DNA of 64,000 nucleotides from an uncultured Bacteroidaceae bacterium. Its GTDB lineage: Bacteria > Bacteroidota > Bacteroidia > Bacteroidales > Bacteroidaceae. The translations under genes and the position numbers were made by a program. Below the pieces are notes generated by a model, which was not told where the DNA came from, made no database searches, and worked only from the letters and a program-made list of their open reading frames with translations. Each line of letters begins with the position of its first letter. The stretch's first letter is position 1. This document shows, piece after piece, positions 34,787-43,814 of this stretch. Location: contig CAKQYA010000003.1 of the NCBI GenBank assembly GCA_934293005.1, positions 1 to 64,000 of the forward strand. Reading direction: 5' to 3'.

Positions 34787-36109
34787 CTAAATCATCGGCA
34801 AGCTCTCGCCCTTGATCTTTCTGTACAAATCAAGGGCAAACACGTCTGTCATGCCAGACACATAGTCGAGCACAGCCATGATGCGCCCATAAGTGTCTTC
34901 GCTGTCAACCTCATATTGGCTCGACACTCTGTCGAGCAACAACTGGCTATAGGCATGTGTAGGATTCATCACGGCTTCTATAAACAGATCTATCAACGTA
35001 TAGATAATCTTGTAGCCGGCCAGTTCTGTGTCAATAACAAGCCTGCTGCGGTATATCTTGTCATATGCCACAGCCACACATGCATCGTACGCATCCCTTA
35101 TAAGCGGACAAGCGTTGTCAATCAATGAACCTTCAAAAGTGCCGTCAAGAATGGCATCCTCATTCTCAACAAACACATGCACACATTCATCTATGAGAGC
35201 TCCTATGGCACAAGAGCGGAAATACACCACATCCTCATTCTGGTCCTTCACCATTTTTGACCTTTCAATGATTTTCTCACGTTTGTCGGATGGCACAAAG
35301 CCAAGCATGAGGTCTCTCGTCTCATCAAACGACAAAATCTTGAGTTTATGCGAGTCCTCAATGTCCATTATCTCATAGCATATGTCATCAGCCGCCTCAA
35401 CAAGGTAGGCCAGAGGATGCCTGCACCATCCAGTCCCTTTTTTCTTCAGGCCCAGCCGAGTTGCAATTCTCTCAAAGATATACCTCTCTTGCACAAAATA
35501 TCCAAACTTCTGCTTTGTGGCCTCAGATGCAGGGAAAGGATACTTCACTATGCTTGCCAACGTGGAATAGGTGAGAACGAAACCGCCTGCCCTACGTCCC
35601 TTAAACTGATGAGTCAGCAACCTGAAGGCATTGGCATTGCCATCATAATGAGTGATGTCGGCCCATTGGTCATACGTCAGCTGGTTCTTGTACCTCTGTC
35701 CCTCTCCCTCAAGAAAGTAAGACGCTATGGCACGCTCGCCTGAATGGCCAAATGGAGGATTGCCCATGTCGTGTGCCAAACACGCAGCATTGACAATGGC
35801 ACCAAGTTCGCCAATGACAGCCTCTTGCAGTTCGGGGTGCTTGTCCATCAACGCATGACTCACATCATCTCCCAAACTTCGGCCCACACTGGCCACTTCC
35901 AGCGAATGCGTCAGCCTGTTGTGCACAAAAACACTTCCAGGCAGCGGAAACACTTGGGTCTTATTCTGCAAACGCCTGAACGGCGCAGAAAATATAAGTC
36001 TGTCAGAATCACGTTTAAACTCGGTCCGCTCATCCTTGCGAGAGGGCCCCAAATCCTCCTGACCAAGCCGCATGTCAGATATAAGCAACGGCCATTCCAT
36101 CTTATTCAT
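34787..36109 (-). CDS. dgt: Deoxyguanosinetriphosphate triphosphohydrolase-like HD protein
   Basis: A 440-residue HD-domain protein of the dGTPase family, which splits dNTPs to nucleosides and triphosphate. Markers are RTEFKRDSDRLIFSAPFRRLQNKTQVF, HNRLTHSLEVA, and the HD pair in AHDMGNPPFGHSGERA. The start is taken at 36109 (MNKMEWPLL); 36100 is possible, and the longer frame to 36154 overlaps its likely leader. It is divergent from dut, so two enzymes that keep the dNTP pool clean share one regulatory region. A TAAATTTG -7 box lies at 36188-36181. Confidence 0.9.
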   Translation of the reverse strand: MNKMEWPLLISDMRLGQEDLGPSRKDERTEFKRDSDRLIFSAPFRRLQNKTQVFPLPGSVFVHNRLTHSLEVASVGRSLGDDVSHALMDKHPELQEAVIGELGAIVNAACLAHDMGNPPFGHSGERAIASYFLEGEGQRYKNQLTYDQWADITHYDGNANAFRLLTHQFKGRRAGGFVLTYSTLASIVKYPFPASEATKQKFGYFVQERYIFERIATRLGLKKKGTGWCRHPLAYLVEAADDICYEIMDIEDSHKLKILSFDETRDLMLGFVPSDKREKIIERSKMVKDQNEDVVYFRSCAIGALIDECVHVFVENEDAILDGTFEGSLIDNACPLIRDAYDACVAVAYDKIYRSRLVIDTELAGYKIIYTLIDLFIEAVMNPTHAYSQLLLDRVSSQYEVDSEDTYGRIMAVLDYVSGMTDVFALDLYRKIKGESLPMI

Positions 36110-36180
36110 AATTTTTCCATAATGTGTGCAAAACATATATACATCGTTCCACACAATATATACTTATTGTTAATTAACGA

Positions 36181-36188
36181 CAAATTTA
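36181..36188 (-). promoter_or_regulatory. -7 box of the dgt promoter
   Basis: The minus strand reads TAAATTTG, matching TAnnTTTG, about 70 bp before the dgt start. Confidence 0.5.
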
Positions 36189-36231
36189 ATACAAACTTCC
36201 CATTCAATACGCTCCATTCTTCATTTTTTAG

Positions 36232-36239
36232 TAACTTTG
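36232..36239 (+). promoter_or_regulatory. -7 box of the dut operon promoter
   Basis: TAACTTTG followed by CA lies 17 bp before the dut ATG, so the dut leader would be only about 10 nt. Confidence 0.55.
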
Positions 36240-36255
36240 CAACAAAAATATCATT

Positions 36256-36690
36256 ATGGAAGTACAAATCATTAACAAATCACATCATCCGCTGCCACAA
36301 TATGCCACGCCACTTTCTGCAGGCATGGACCTCAGAGCCAATATCACAGAGCCTATAACACTCAAGCCTTTGGAACGCACACTCGTGCCCACCGGACTCT
36401 TCATGGCTTTGCCAGAAGGCTACGAGGCACAAGTGCGCCCACGATCAGGACTTGCACTGAAGAAAGGCATCACTGTGCTCAACACACCAGGCACCATTGA
36501 TGCCGACTACCGTGGCGAGATATGCGTCATACTCATCAACCTATCCGCAGAACCTTTCATCATCAACGATGGCGAACGCATAGCCCAAATGGTGATAGCC
36601 AAACACGAACAGCCAGATTTCATCGAAGTAAAAGCACTCGACGAAACAGAACGGGGCGCTGGAGGTTTCGGACACAGCGGAGTTAAATAA
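36256..36690 (+). CDS. dut: dUTP diphosphatase
   Basis: A 144-residue trimeric dUTPase that turns dUTP into dUMP, keeping uracil out of DNA and supplying dTMP synthesis. All five motifs are visible: [39 protein letters not shown] and the C-terminal [10 protein letters not shown] that closes over the active site. Length is standard. It is the first gene of a tight plus-strand operon continuing into a TPR protein, a DUF4292 lipoprotein and an EnvC-like factor, an order I recall as recurrent in Bacteroidota. Confidence 0.97.
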   Translation: MEVQIINKSHHPLPQYATPLSAGMDLRANITEPITLKPLERTLVPTGLFMALPEGYEAQVRPRSGLALKKGITVLNTPGTIDADYRGEICVILINLSAEPFIINDGERIAQMVIAKHEQPDFIEVKALDETERGAGGFGHSGVK

Positions 36691-36711
36691 CACAACGTTT
36701 TCCTTTTCAAC

Positions 36712-38352
36712 ATGAAGCGTACAGCTCTAATCCTTATATGCCTGTTGACAATATGCGCTGCATTTGCGCCATCAGCGCAAGCACAGACTGAGCGCACACC
36801 GTCGACAGCTAAATTCGACTATTTCTTCCAGGAAGCAATAAGGCAAAAACAACTGTCTCACTACGATGCAGCCATTGACCTATTCAACTACTGCCACACT
36901 CTCGATCCAAAATCGGGAGCGGCGCTCTTCGAACTGTCCTCTCTCTTCCGCTACGCAAACAACGACAGCCTCGCCACAAAGGCTCTTGAACTGGCATCAA
37001 AGCTCTATCCAGACAATTTCTGGTATAAGAGCAACCTTGTCATGCGCTATCTCAGTGAGAACCGCACCGATGAAGCCTTGGAGCGTGTAGTGGAGATGTC
37101 AAAACAGTTTCCGGAGAAGAGTGAGGTGCTGATGATGCTTCTTGACCTCTATGAGAAGAAAAACGACTACGACAACATGGTCAAGGTGCTCGACAAGATA
37201 GAAGTGAAGGAAGGCAAGAGCGAACAGCTCTCAATGGAGAAATTCCGCATATTCCTGCAGAAGGGCGACGAGAAGCGAGCCTTTGACGAGATGAAAGACT
37301 TGGCTGACGAATATCCCAACGACCTCCGCTACAAAGTGGTGATAGGTGACCTATACCTTGACGCTGGCCGCAAAGACGAAGCGCTCAAGCAATATAAAAG
37401 CGTGGAAGACATCGACTCCACAAACGTCACGCTCCAGCTGTCGCTCAGCAACTACTATGAACACGAAGGCAACGACAGCCTCTATCACAAATATCTCACA
37501 CGCCTGCTCACCAACCCCAATATAGATGATGCTGCACGCCTGCGCATGATGACTGTCGTAGTGAAGGAAAGCCTAAATAAAGACACCGACTCAACCTTCA
37601 TACTTAACCTGTTCGACAATGTGCTGAAAGAGCCACAAACCGACACGTCACTGCTCGAGCTTCGTGTGCGTTACATGGTCACACTCGACATGCCACACAA
37701 GGACATACGCCCATACCTGTGCCAGATGCTCGACATTGACCCGGAAAACAACACCGCACGTCAGCAGCTTCTGGCTTATGCCGTTCAAGAACAAGACACA
37801 CTGAGCATTCTCAACATATGCAAGCCTGCTGTCGACTACAAAAGCGATGACCCTATATTCTACTACTACCTCGGCGTCAGCTATGTCATGCTCAACGACC
37901 TCCAAAATGCTGTCACAGTGCTCGATGCTGGACTGCCTCGGGTGGAGAAGAGCAGCAGTGACAACAAACTACAGCTGACAAGCAACATCTACGGCATTCT
38001 TGGCGACGTATATCATCAGCTGGGCAACGACGACAAAGCATTCCAAGCCTACGACTCCTGCCTTGTTTACACACAGAACGACGCTTCTGTGCTCAATAAC
38101 TATGCATACTACCTCTCCCTCAAGAAGAAAAACCTCGACAAGGCAGAAGAAATGAGCCGTCGTTCCAACGAACTGGAACCAAACAACTCCACATACCTCG
38201 ACACGTACGCATGGGTGCTCTACCAACTCAAGCGTTACGGGGAAGCCAAAACTATCATGGACAAAGCAGTGGAGATAATGAAAAAAGAGAACGAAGAGCC
38301 ATCCGACGATGTGCTCATGCACATAAAAAAAATCAACAAAAAATCAAAATAA
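36712..38352 (+). CDS. Exported TPR-repeat protein
   Basis: A 546-residue protein with a signal peptide ending near SAQAQ (about residue 25), then tetratricopeptide repeats along nearly the whole length. Examples are AIDLFNYCHTLDPKSGAALFELSSLF, DEALKQYKSVEDIDSTN and a last set at LDKAEEMSRRSNELEPNNSTYLDTYAWVLYQL. It ends with a Lys-rich tail. No enzyme domain is seen, so a scaffold role in the envelope is inferred. It is 21 bp after dut and 15 bp before the DUF4292 gene. Confidence 0.8.
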   Translation: MKRTALILICLLTICAAFAPSAQAQTERTPSTAKFDYFFQEAIRQKQLSHYDAAIDLFNYCHTLDPKSGAALFELSSLFRYANNDSLATKALELASKLYPDNFWYKSNLVMRYLSENRTDEALERVVEMSKQFPEKSEVLMMLLDLYEKKNDYDNMVKVLDKIEVKEGKSEQLSMEKFRIFLQKGDEKRAFDEMKDLADEYPNDLRYKVVIGDLYLDAGRKDEALKQYKSVEDIDSTNVTLQLSLSNYYEHEGNDSLYHKYLTRLLTNPNIDDAARLRMMTVVVKESLNKDTDSTFILNLFDNVLKEPQTDTSLLELRVRYMVTLDMPHKDIRPYLCQMLDIDPENNTARQQLLAYAVQEQDTLSILNICKPAVDYKSDDPIFYYYLGVSYVMLNDLQNAVTVLDAGLPRVEKSSSDNKLQLTSNIYGILGDVYHQLGNDDKAFQAYDSCLVYTQNDASVLNNYAYYLSLKKKNLDKAEEMSRRSNELEPNNSTYLDTYAWVLYQLKRYGEAKTIMDKAVEIMKKENEEPSDDVLMHIKKINKKSK

Positions 38353-38367
38353 CAAACACGTTCAGAC

Positions 38368-39033
38368 ATGCACCATATTTCTTTCCACAAGCATCTGATG
38401 CGCATATGCACCGCTTGCCTCGTCATACTCGCACTTGCCTCATGCCGCTCATCTAAAAAAGCGGCAAACGAAACACCTGCAACACCTGGCATTGGCACTA
38501 TCATCACACCTAACGACAATGACAACGCCACTGGAAGCCAAAAGAAAGAAAACAAGAAAGACAACATCGCCACAGGAACCAACTTCACTGCAAGAGTGAA
38601 GATTTTCATCACTCAAGACAAGAAGAATGTGAGCACCACAGGCACACTAAGAATGCGCTACAATGATGTCATACAAATAACGCTCACAGATCCCATAATC
38701 GGCATAGCCGAAGTGGGACGCATGGAAATATCTCCAGACAACATTCTCATCATTGACCGCATCAACAAACGATACGTCAACACCACCTATGAGGAATTCG
38801 GAGCCTTGAAGGACAATGACATCACCTTCGAAGCCATACAAGCACTATTCTGGGAGGAAGCACAAAAGTCAGACAAACTTTCATACACCATTCCAGCTAA
38901 GAAAACCATCAAGCTCGACCTGCGCCTGTCCAACAAGGACCATAATGCCAACTGGACAGCACACAGCTCAGTGTCGAGCCGCTACACAAAAACCGATGTC
39001 AACGAACTATTCAGAAGCATGTTACAACAGTGA
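38368..39033 (+). CDS. DUF4292 family lipoprotein
   Basis: A 221-residue lipoprotein with lipobox LASC. The start may be 38368 or the internal ATG at 38398, which gives the more compact signal peptide. After a polar linker come beta-rich LolA/LolB-like segments (ARVKIFITQDKKNVSTTGTLRMRYNDVIQITLTDPIIGIAEVGRMEISPD in pattern), the hallmark of DUF4292. This suggests binding or transfer of a lipid or lipoprotein at the outer membrane, but no member is well characterised to my knowledge. Its stop overlaps the GTG start of the next gene as GTGA, so the two are translationally coupled. Confidence 0.8.
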   Translation: MHHISFHKHLMRICTACLVILALASCRSSKKAANETPATPGIGTIITPNDNDNATGSQKKENKKDNIATGTNFTARVKIFITQDKKNVSTTGTLRMRYNDVIQITLTDPIIGIAEVGRMEISPDNILIIDRINKRYVNTTYEEFGALKDNDITFEAIQALFWEEAQKSDKLSYTIPAKKTIKLDLRLSNKDHNANWTAHSSVSSRYTKTDVNELFRSMLQQ

Positions 39034-40586
39034 AACACTTTCTGCTAATCATATTTACACTCGTATTGGCTCTTCCTCTCTCAGCGCAAACTCAGAGGAA
39101 GAGCAATGTGTCGTCCAAAAAGACTCAGACTACCACAAAACGCAAGACTACCACAAAATCTAATGCTACCAAGAAGACAACGGTTGACAAGAAGACACGA
39201 TTGCGCAATGAGCGCGCCGCCACAGAAATGGCACGCAAACAATCGCAAGCACGCTTGGCCAAACTCAACAGCGATGTCAAAACAAGTCTCGACAGTGTGC
39301 TCGTTCTCGACCACGAGATAGGACGCCAGAAAAAATCAATCGACAGTCTAAACAACGACATCAATGCGCTGGAACACACCATCGACACGCTAAGCACACA
39401 AATTGGCAAACTGCAAAAGGAACTCACAGTAAAGAAGCACAGATATGCCAAAGCAATGGTGTACATGCGCAAGAACAGATCATTGCAAAACAGGCTCATG
39501 TTCATATTCTCTGCCGACAACTTCATGCAGATGATTCGCCGCATGCGCTATATGCGTGAGTATTCACGTTTCCAGAAAGCTCAAGGCGAAATGCTCAAAG
39601 AAAAGCAACTTGAAGTAAAAGCCAAACAGAATGAGCTTCTCGCTGCAAAGGCTCAAAAGGAACAGAACAGACTGACTGTGGAAAGGCATAAACAATCGCT
39701 GCAAACGATGAAAGACAACTGCCAGTCGCAAGTGGCATTCCTCAACAAGAACATTTCCACCGTACGCAGTCAGATAAAAGAATACCAGAAGAAAGAGCGA
39801 TCTCTCAATGCCGAGATAGACCGAATCATACAGGCTGAGATAGAAGCACAACGACGTGCCGAGGCTGAGCGCAAACGCCGCGAGGCTGAAGCAAGAGCCA
39901 AAGCTGAAGCTGAAGCAAGAGCCAAGGCAAAACGATTGGCAGAGGCTAAAGCGGCAGCAGAGAAAGCACGCAAAGCCGCTGAAGCTGCCGAACTGGCACG
40001 CAAGAATGCCAAGACCGCAGAGGAACGCAGCAAAGCTAAAGCAGAAGCAGAAAAAGCCAAGCACAACCTGCGCAATGCCGAAGCTGACGTGAAGACAGCC
40101 ACAAAAGAGGAGAAAGCAGAGAGGCGCAAGGCTGAGACATGGCGTGCTAACGACAGTGCCAACACACGCCTGTCAAGCAACTTCGCCAGCAACAAAGGCC
40201 GCCTGCCTGTGCCTATCACAGGCAGCTACAACATCGTGGGCCACTACGGACGTTACACCGTGGCGGGATTAAGCAATGTGACACTCAACAACCGTGGCGT
40301 TGACATACGCGGACAGCAAGGATGCTGCGCACGTTCAGTTTTCGAAGGCACCGTAAGTTCCGTATTCCAATACGGAGGCTCTTATACCGTCATGCTGCGT
40401 CATGGCTCATACATATCTGTATATTCAGGACTCTCATCTGTCAATGTGAGCAAGGGGCAAAGCGTGGGCATACGTGCCAATCTTGGCTCTATAGGCGCCA
40501 ACAGCGACGGACGCTATGTGCTCCATTTCCAGTTGCGCAACAGCAACGGCAACCAGAGCCTCAACCCTGAGCAATGGATTAAATGA
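39030..40586 (+). CDS. EnvC-like murein hydrolase activator with degenerate M23 domain
   Basis: A 518-residue exported protein: signal peptide ending near LSAQ, Lys/Thr-rich linker, long coiled coil (about 60-400) with an Ala/Glu/Lys/Arg-rich stretch near 270-380, and a C-terminal LytM/M23-type domain (about 400-518). The M23 zinc ligands are largely lost: Asn421 replaces the first His (the Asp425 of the pair is kept), Gly467 replaces the His of the usual YxHL, and the HxH motif reads VLH at 497-499. EnvC of E. coli is likewise inactive and activates cell-separation amidases, so the same role is inferred. Translation starts at GTG, overlapping the previous stop. Confidence 0.82.
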   Translation: MKHFLLIIFTLVLALPLSAQTQRKSNVSSKKTQTTTKRKTTTKSNATKKTTVDKKTRLRNERAATEMARKQSQARLAKLNSDVKTSLDSVLVLDHEIGRQKKSIDSLNNDINALEHTIDTLSTQIGKLQKELTVKKHRYAKAMVYMRKNRSLQNRLMFIFSADNFMQMIRRMRYMREYSRFQKAQGEMLKEKQLEVKAKQNELLAAKAQKEQNRLTVERHKQSLQTMKDNCQSQVAFLNKNISTVRSQIKEYQKKERSLNAEIDRIIQAEIEAQRRAEAERKRREAEARAKAEAEARAKAKRLAEAKAAAEKARKAAEAAELARKNAKTAEERSKAKAEAEKAKHNLRNAEADVKTATKEEKAERRKAETWRANDSANTRLSSNFASNKGRLPVPITGSYNIVGHYGRYTVAGLSNVTLNNRGVDIRGQQGCCARSVFEGTVSSVFQYGGSYTVMLRHGSYISVYSGLSSVNVSKGQSVGIRANLGSIGANSDGRYVLHFQLRNSNGNQSLNPEQWIK

Positions 40587-40620
40587 ATGCTTAATATCTA
40601 ATGGTTTAATATAAAAAATA

Positions 40621-40707
40621 TAATACGTGAGATTCCTGATACTTTGCCACTCATACGCCCTTCTGCAGCCTTGTCACATGAAAGCAAAAGACGCATGAGT
40701 GGCAAAG
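40621..40707. repeat. Diverged palindromic sequence between envC-like gene and recN
   Basis: CTTTGCCACTCAT (40642-40654) and its complement (40695-40707) form a 13-bp stem with a 40-nt loop. The left part, TAATACGTGA...GATACTTTGCC, resembles the unit of the dispersed element at 9475, 28180 and 52943, and is probably a decayed copy. It separates two convergent genes. Confidence 0.5.
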
Positions 40708-40722
40708 CTATAGCCACGGCAA

Positions 40723-42399
40723 TCACTTGCTGTTGTTAAGCAAAGCCTTCGCATTGTCTATGGCAGCCTGAGTCAATGTCTCGCCACTAAGCATGTGCGC
40801 AAGTTCTTCCACCCTTTCCTCTTCGTTAAGTTCTACTATATGGCTAAGTGTGGCATCATCGGTGTCTTCCTTATAAACCTTGTAATGATGTCTGCCACAA
40901 GCTGCTATCTGTGGAAGGTGTGTGATAGAAATCACCTGACGGTTTTGCTGGCCCATGCCCTTCATCATCAATGCCATCTTCTCAGCCACGGAACCGCTCA
41001 CACCAGTGTCTATCTCATCAAAGATTATCGTTGGCAACTTGACCGCACCTGCTATAAGCGCCTTGATAGCAAGCATCACACGAGCTATCTCACCACCAGA
41101 AGCCACTTGGCTCACTGGTTTCAGCTCACCGCTCTTATTGGCATTGAAGAGAAACTGCACTTGATCATACCCATTCTCAGCGAGCGAATTCTCATCAGGA
41201 ATGACTTCACATCTGAACTGAACATTAGGCATTCCCAAAGGCAGGAGTTTATCTCTCATGTCATTTTCCATCCTCACAGCAGCTTGACTACGTGCTGCCG
41301 ACAGTTTTTCAGCCAGCACCAACGCCTCTGCTCTGCTCACCTCAACCTCAAGCTTCAAATGCTCGACACGCTCACCGCTGCCATCTATATCCTGCAACTT
41401 GTCCTCCAACTCTTTCTGCAATGTGAGCAACTCACCCACCGTCTCCACATCATGCTTCTTCTGCAACGTGTAGATCGTGTTCAAGCGGTTATCCACACGC
41501 TCCAGCCTCTGAGGGTTATATTCAACATCATCGGCCATGCTTTCCAATTCTCCCGACACATCCTTAAGCTCTATATAGCACGAGTCCATTCTTTCGGCAA
41601 GCTCACCTGCGGCAGGATAGACTGACGATATAGAATGCAATTCGGATATTCCTTGCCTTATCAAAGAAAGCACATCGGCACTGTCACCATCAGCCTGCAA
41701 GCATGCAGAAGCGCCATATAGCGATTTCTTTATTTCCTCGGCATGCTCAAGCTTGTCCTGTTCCTCCTCCAGTTCTTCTTGCTCGCCTTCATGCAAATCG
41801 GCTTCAGTCAGCTGGTCTAACTGGAATCGCAGGAAATCTTCTTCTTCCTTGCTCGACTTGGCATTAGCTGCCGCATCTTCCAGTTTTTTCTTCAGCAGCT
41901 TGTATTCTGTGTATTTACTGCGGTATTCAGCCAGCAATTCATCATTCTGTGCAAGTATGTCAAGCGTAGACATTTGAAAATTCTCTTTTCCGAGCAACAA
42001 GTTCTTATGTTGTGAATGCACGTCAATAAGCACCTCGCCTATTTCTTTAAGAAGGGCCAACTGCACAGGAGTGTCATTGATGAATGCGCGCGACTTGCCT
42101 GCCACGGTCAATTCGCGGCGTATGATGCAACACCCATCATCATAATCGAGGTCGTTTTCCTCAAAGAAAGATTCCATGCCATAGTTTCTCACATCAAACT
42201 CTATCTCCACGACACAACGTTTGGCACCAGTCTTTATGGCACGTGAGTCGGCACGCTGCCCCATCAACAGGCCAATAGCTCCAATGATGATTGACTTTCC
42301 CGCACCTGTCTCACCTGTGATGACAGAGAAACCATGATGCAAGTCCAAGTCGAGATGCTCTATGAGAGCATAATTCTCTATATGCAGATGACGTATCAT
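40723..42399 (-). CDS. recN: DNA repair protein RecN
   Basis: A 558-residue SMC-like ATPase acting in double-strand break repair. It has Walker A TGETGAGKS near residue 30, long coiled coils in the middle (about 150-360), the signature VASGGEIARVMLAIKAL, Walker B TIIFDEIDTGVSG and ISITHLPQIAACG. Length is normal for RecN. The DUF4835 gene lies upstream on the same strand with a 72-bp gap; these two are neighbours in many Bacteroidota. The 3' end faces the EnvC-like gene. Confidence 0.95.
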   Translation of the reverse strand: MIRHLHIENYALIEHLDLDLHHGFSVITGETGAGKSIIIGAIGLLMGQRADSRAIKTGAKRCVVEIEFDVRNYGMESFFEENDLDYDDGCCIIRRELTVAGKSRAFINDTPVQLALLKEIGEVLIDVHSQHKNLLLGKENFQMSTLDILAQNDELLAEYRSKYTEYKLLKKKLEDAAANAKSSKEEEDFLRFQLDQLTEADLHEGEQEELEEEQDKLEHAEEIKKSLYGASACLQADGDSADVLSLIRQGISELHSISSVYPAAGELAERMDSCYIELKDVSGELESMADDVEYNPQRLERVDNRLNTIYTLQKKHDVETVGELLTLQKELEDKLQDIDGSGERVEHLKLEVEVSRAEALVLAEKLSAARSQAAVRMENDMRDKLLPLGMPNVQFRCEVIPDENSLAENGYDQVQFLFNANKSGELKPVSQVASGGEIARVMLAIKALIAGAVKLPTIIFDEIDTGVSGSVAEKMALMMKGMGQQNRQVISITHLPQIAACGRHHYKVYKEDTDDATLSHIVELNEEERVEELAHMLSGETLTQAAIDNAKALLNNSK

Positions 42400-42471
42400 T
42401 TGTTACTATATATTTACAAAATTCCTATAATATGCTTTACAATAGCATGCACTCCACACGCTTGTCGTTTT

Positions 42472-43410
42472 CTATCTCTTAATCTTATTCCATTGCTGGC
42501 TTTGGCTCGCATTGATGTTCGACACAATATCATACACCGTTTGTTTTTCCTTCTCCGTGCCATGTCCATTGTATATGTTCACTATTTCATCGCGCTTATA
42601 GTCGGTGAATATCTGAGGCAGAGCCGACTGCGGTCTGTTGCCTCTCGCTTCGCTCAGCATCTCGATGGCCTCTGTCACAGCCACACGTCCACGGTCTGCA
42701 TTCTGGACCATCTCATCAAGCCCCTCACGATGATACTTATACATCATCATGCGGAATGGCTCGAACGAAGCCTCCAAATAGTCGTTGATGATGGCATACC
42801 TGTTGCGGTCATTATCGAACGCCTTCCATCCTGGAGCTGAAAGCGTCTGAGCATTGTTTGCCACATTCATTGCCATGTCCAATACCGCAGTGCCTCCCAA
42901 AGGAGAAAACGTGTCGAGGTCGAGACCTATGAAAAGATAAGCATAGTAGGCCAGCATGGCTGTGAGATTGTTGTCGACATTGTTTTCATTAAATTCCAGA
43001 TTATCCTGCTGCGTATATGTGAAACTCACATTGGCATCTTTCATCGAAAACACCGTGGTGCTATAACTGGAACCATACACAGGACGACTCACCTGAAAGA
43101 GAAGCTCACCTGTGAAAGCATTCTCGCCCACCACATACTTCTTCACGGTGATGGTCAGCGCACAATCAATCTTCTCGATCTCTTTGTATTGCAAATCAGT
43201 CCAGTTGCGTTGATTCATGAAATCAGACACAGCTGTTTCCATAGCAGCAAACACTTCTTTGTCGGTGCCCTGCACTTGCGCATGATTGACCTTGACTTTG
43301 CAATTGAGTTCTTGCGCCATGAGCCTACTCATGCATGGGATGCCCAAGGATGCGAGAATGGCATGTGACAATGCGCATATGAGCATCACTATTATCTTTT
43401 TTCTCATCAC
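42472..43410 (-). CDS. DUF4835 family exported protein
   Basis: A 312-residue protein with a signal-like N-terminus and a mature start near QELNCKVKVNHAQVQGTDKEVF, the typical DUF4835 opening. Conserved segments follow: ALLFQVSRPVYGS-like (here GELLFQVSRPVYGSSY), NNLTAMLAYYAYLFIGLDLDTFSPLGG and RYAIINDYLE. The function is unknown; it is a conserved Bacteroidota envelope protein usually encoded next to recN or dfp. The first of two ATGs is used. A TATCTTTG -7 box lies at 43448-43441. Confidence 0.85.
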   Translation of the reverse strand: MMRKKIIVMLICALSHAILASLGIPCMSRLMAQELNCKVKVNHAQVQGTDKEVFAAMETAVSDFMNQRNWTDLQYKEIEKIDCALTITVKKYVVGENAFTGELLFQVSRPVYGSSYSTTVFSMKDANVSFTYTQQDNLEFNENNVDNNLTAMLAYYAYLFIGLDLDTFSPLGGTAVLDMAMNVANNAQTLSAPGWKAFDNDRNRYAIINDYLEASFEPFRMMMYKYHREGLDEMVQNADRGRVAVTEAIEMLSEARGNRPQSALPQIFTDYKRDEIVNIYNGHGTEKEKQTVYDIVSNINASQSQQWNKIKR

Positions 43411-43440
43411 CGTTGAATTATATTTTTATTATTGACATGG

Positions 43441-43448
43441 CAAAGATA
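43441..43448 (-). promoter_or_regulatory. -7 box of the DUF4835-recN transcript
   Basis: The minus strand reads TATCTTTG followed by CC, 31 bp before the DUF4835 start. Confidence 0.45.
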
Positions 43449-43581
43449 TGAATAAAAAACGACATGGCCATTCATCAACAGGAATAATAACGCCCCAAAC
43501 ATCAAAAATCAAGCGGAATAAACACACACAGGCCGATATGGATTGAAAAGACCATCTTCAGGCCAAAAATCCGCCCAACCT

Positions 43582-43613
43582 CTTGGCTGTTTGAGAAATA
43601 AGTCGTAAATTTG
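43582..43613 (+). promoter_or_regulatory. metK promoter
   Basis: CTTG at 43582-43585 and TAAATTTG at 43606-43613 are 20 bp apart. The start of transcription is expected near 43620, just ahead of the riboswitch, giving a leader of about 195 nt. Confidence 0.65.
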
Positions 43614-43627
43614 CATCCGATTTTAGA

Positions 43628-43680
43628 CATGTGGACAGATTTGGGCTGCTTGCAACCACAGAAAAAAATGCTAAAACGAC
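43628..43680 (+). promoter_or_regulatory. SAM-II-type riboswitch in the metK leader
   Basis: The segment matches the SAM-II pattern. P1 is formed by TGTGG (43630-43634) and CCACA (43656-43660). Inside the loop are GATTT (43638-43642) and GCTTGCAA before the 3' P1 strand. An A-rich stretch and GCTAAAA (43670-43676) follow, as in the published metX aptamer (GAUUU, UUGCAA, GCUAAAA). SAM-II is known from Alphaproteobacteria and Bacteroidota and binds S-adenosylmethionine, the product of metK, so feedback control fits. The distance to the metK ATG is about 135 nt, longer than for typical SAM-II elements that mask the start site directly. Confidence 0.8.
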
Positions 43681-43814
43681 AAGAACACCACTCTGCAGAA
43701 ACGCTCCAAGGCATGATTACGAATGCCACAACAGAGCTTGACGCAAGTTGCTTGTCTGTGCATTATTCCCAATTTCTTTCCCCATATACATTTATTACTC
43801 AAACATTTTGCACT

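Noticed and set aside
40287..40586. Active M23 peptidoglycan endopeptidase
   Set aside because: At least three expected metal or catalytic His positions are replaced, so an activator role like EnvC is more likely.
43628..43680. SAM-I riboswitch
   Set aside because: The GCAACC and GCTAA words recall SAM-I, but the four-way junction helices are missing and the element is only about 50 nt. The order GATTT, TTGCAA, GCTAAAA fits SAM-II.
43611..43814. N-terminal extension of MetK
   Set aside because: The open frame runs from the promoter through the riboswitch; MetK proteins begin at the [21 protein letters not shown] start. Kept only as a possible leader-peptide idea in findings.
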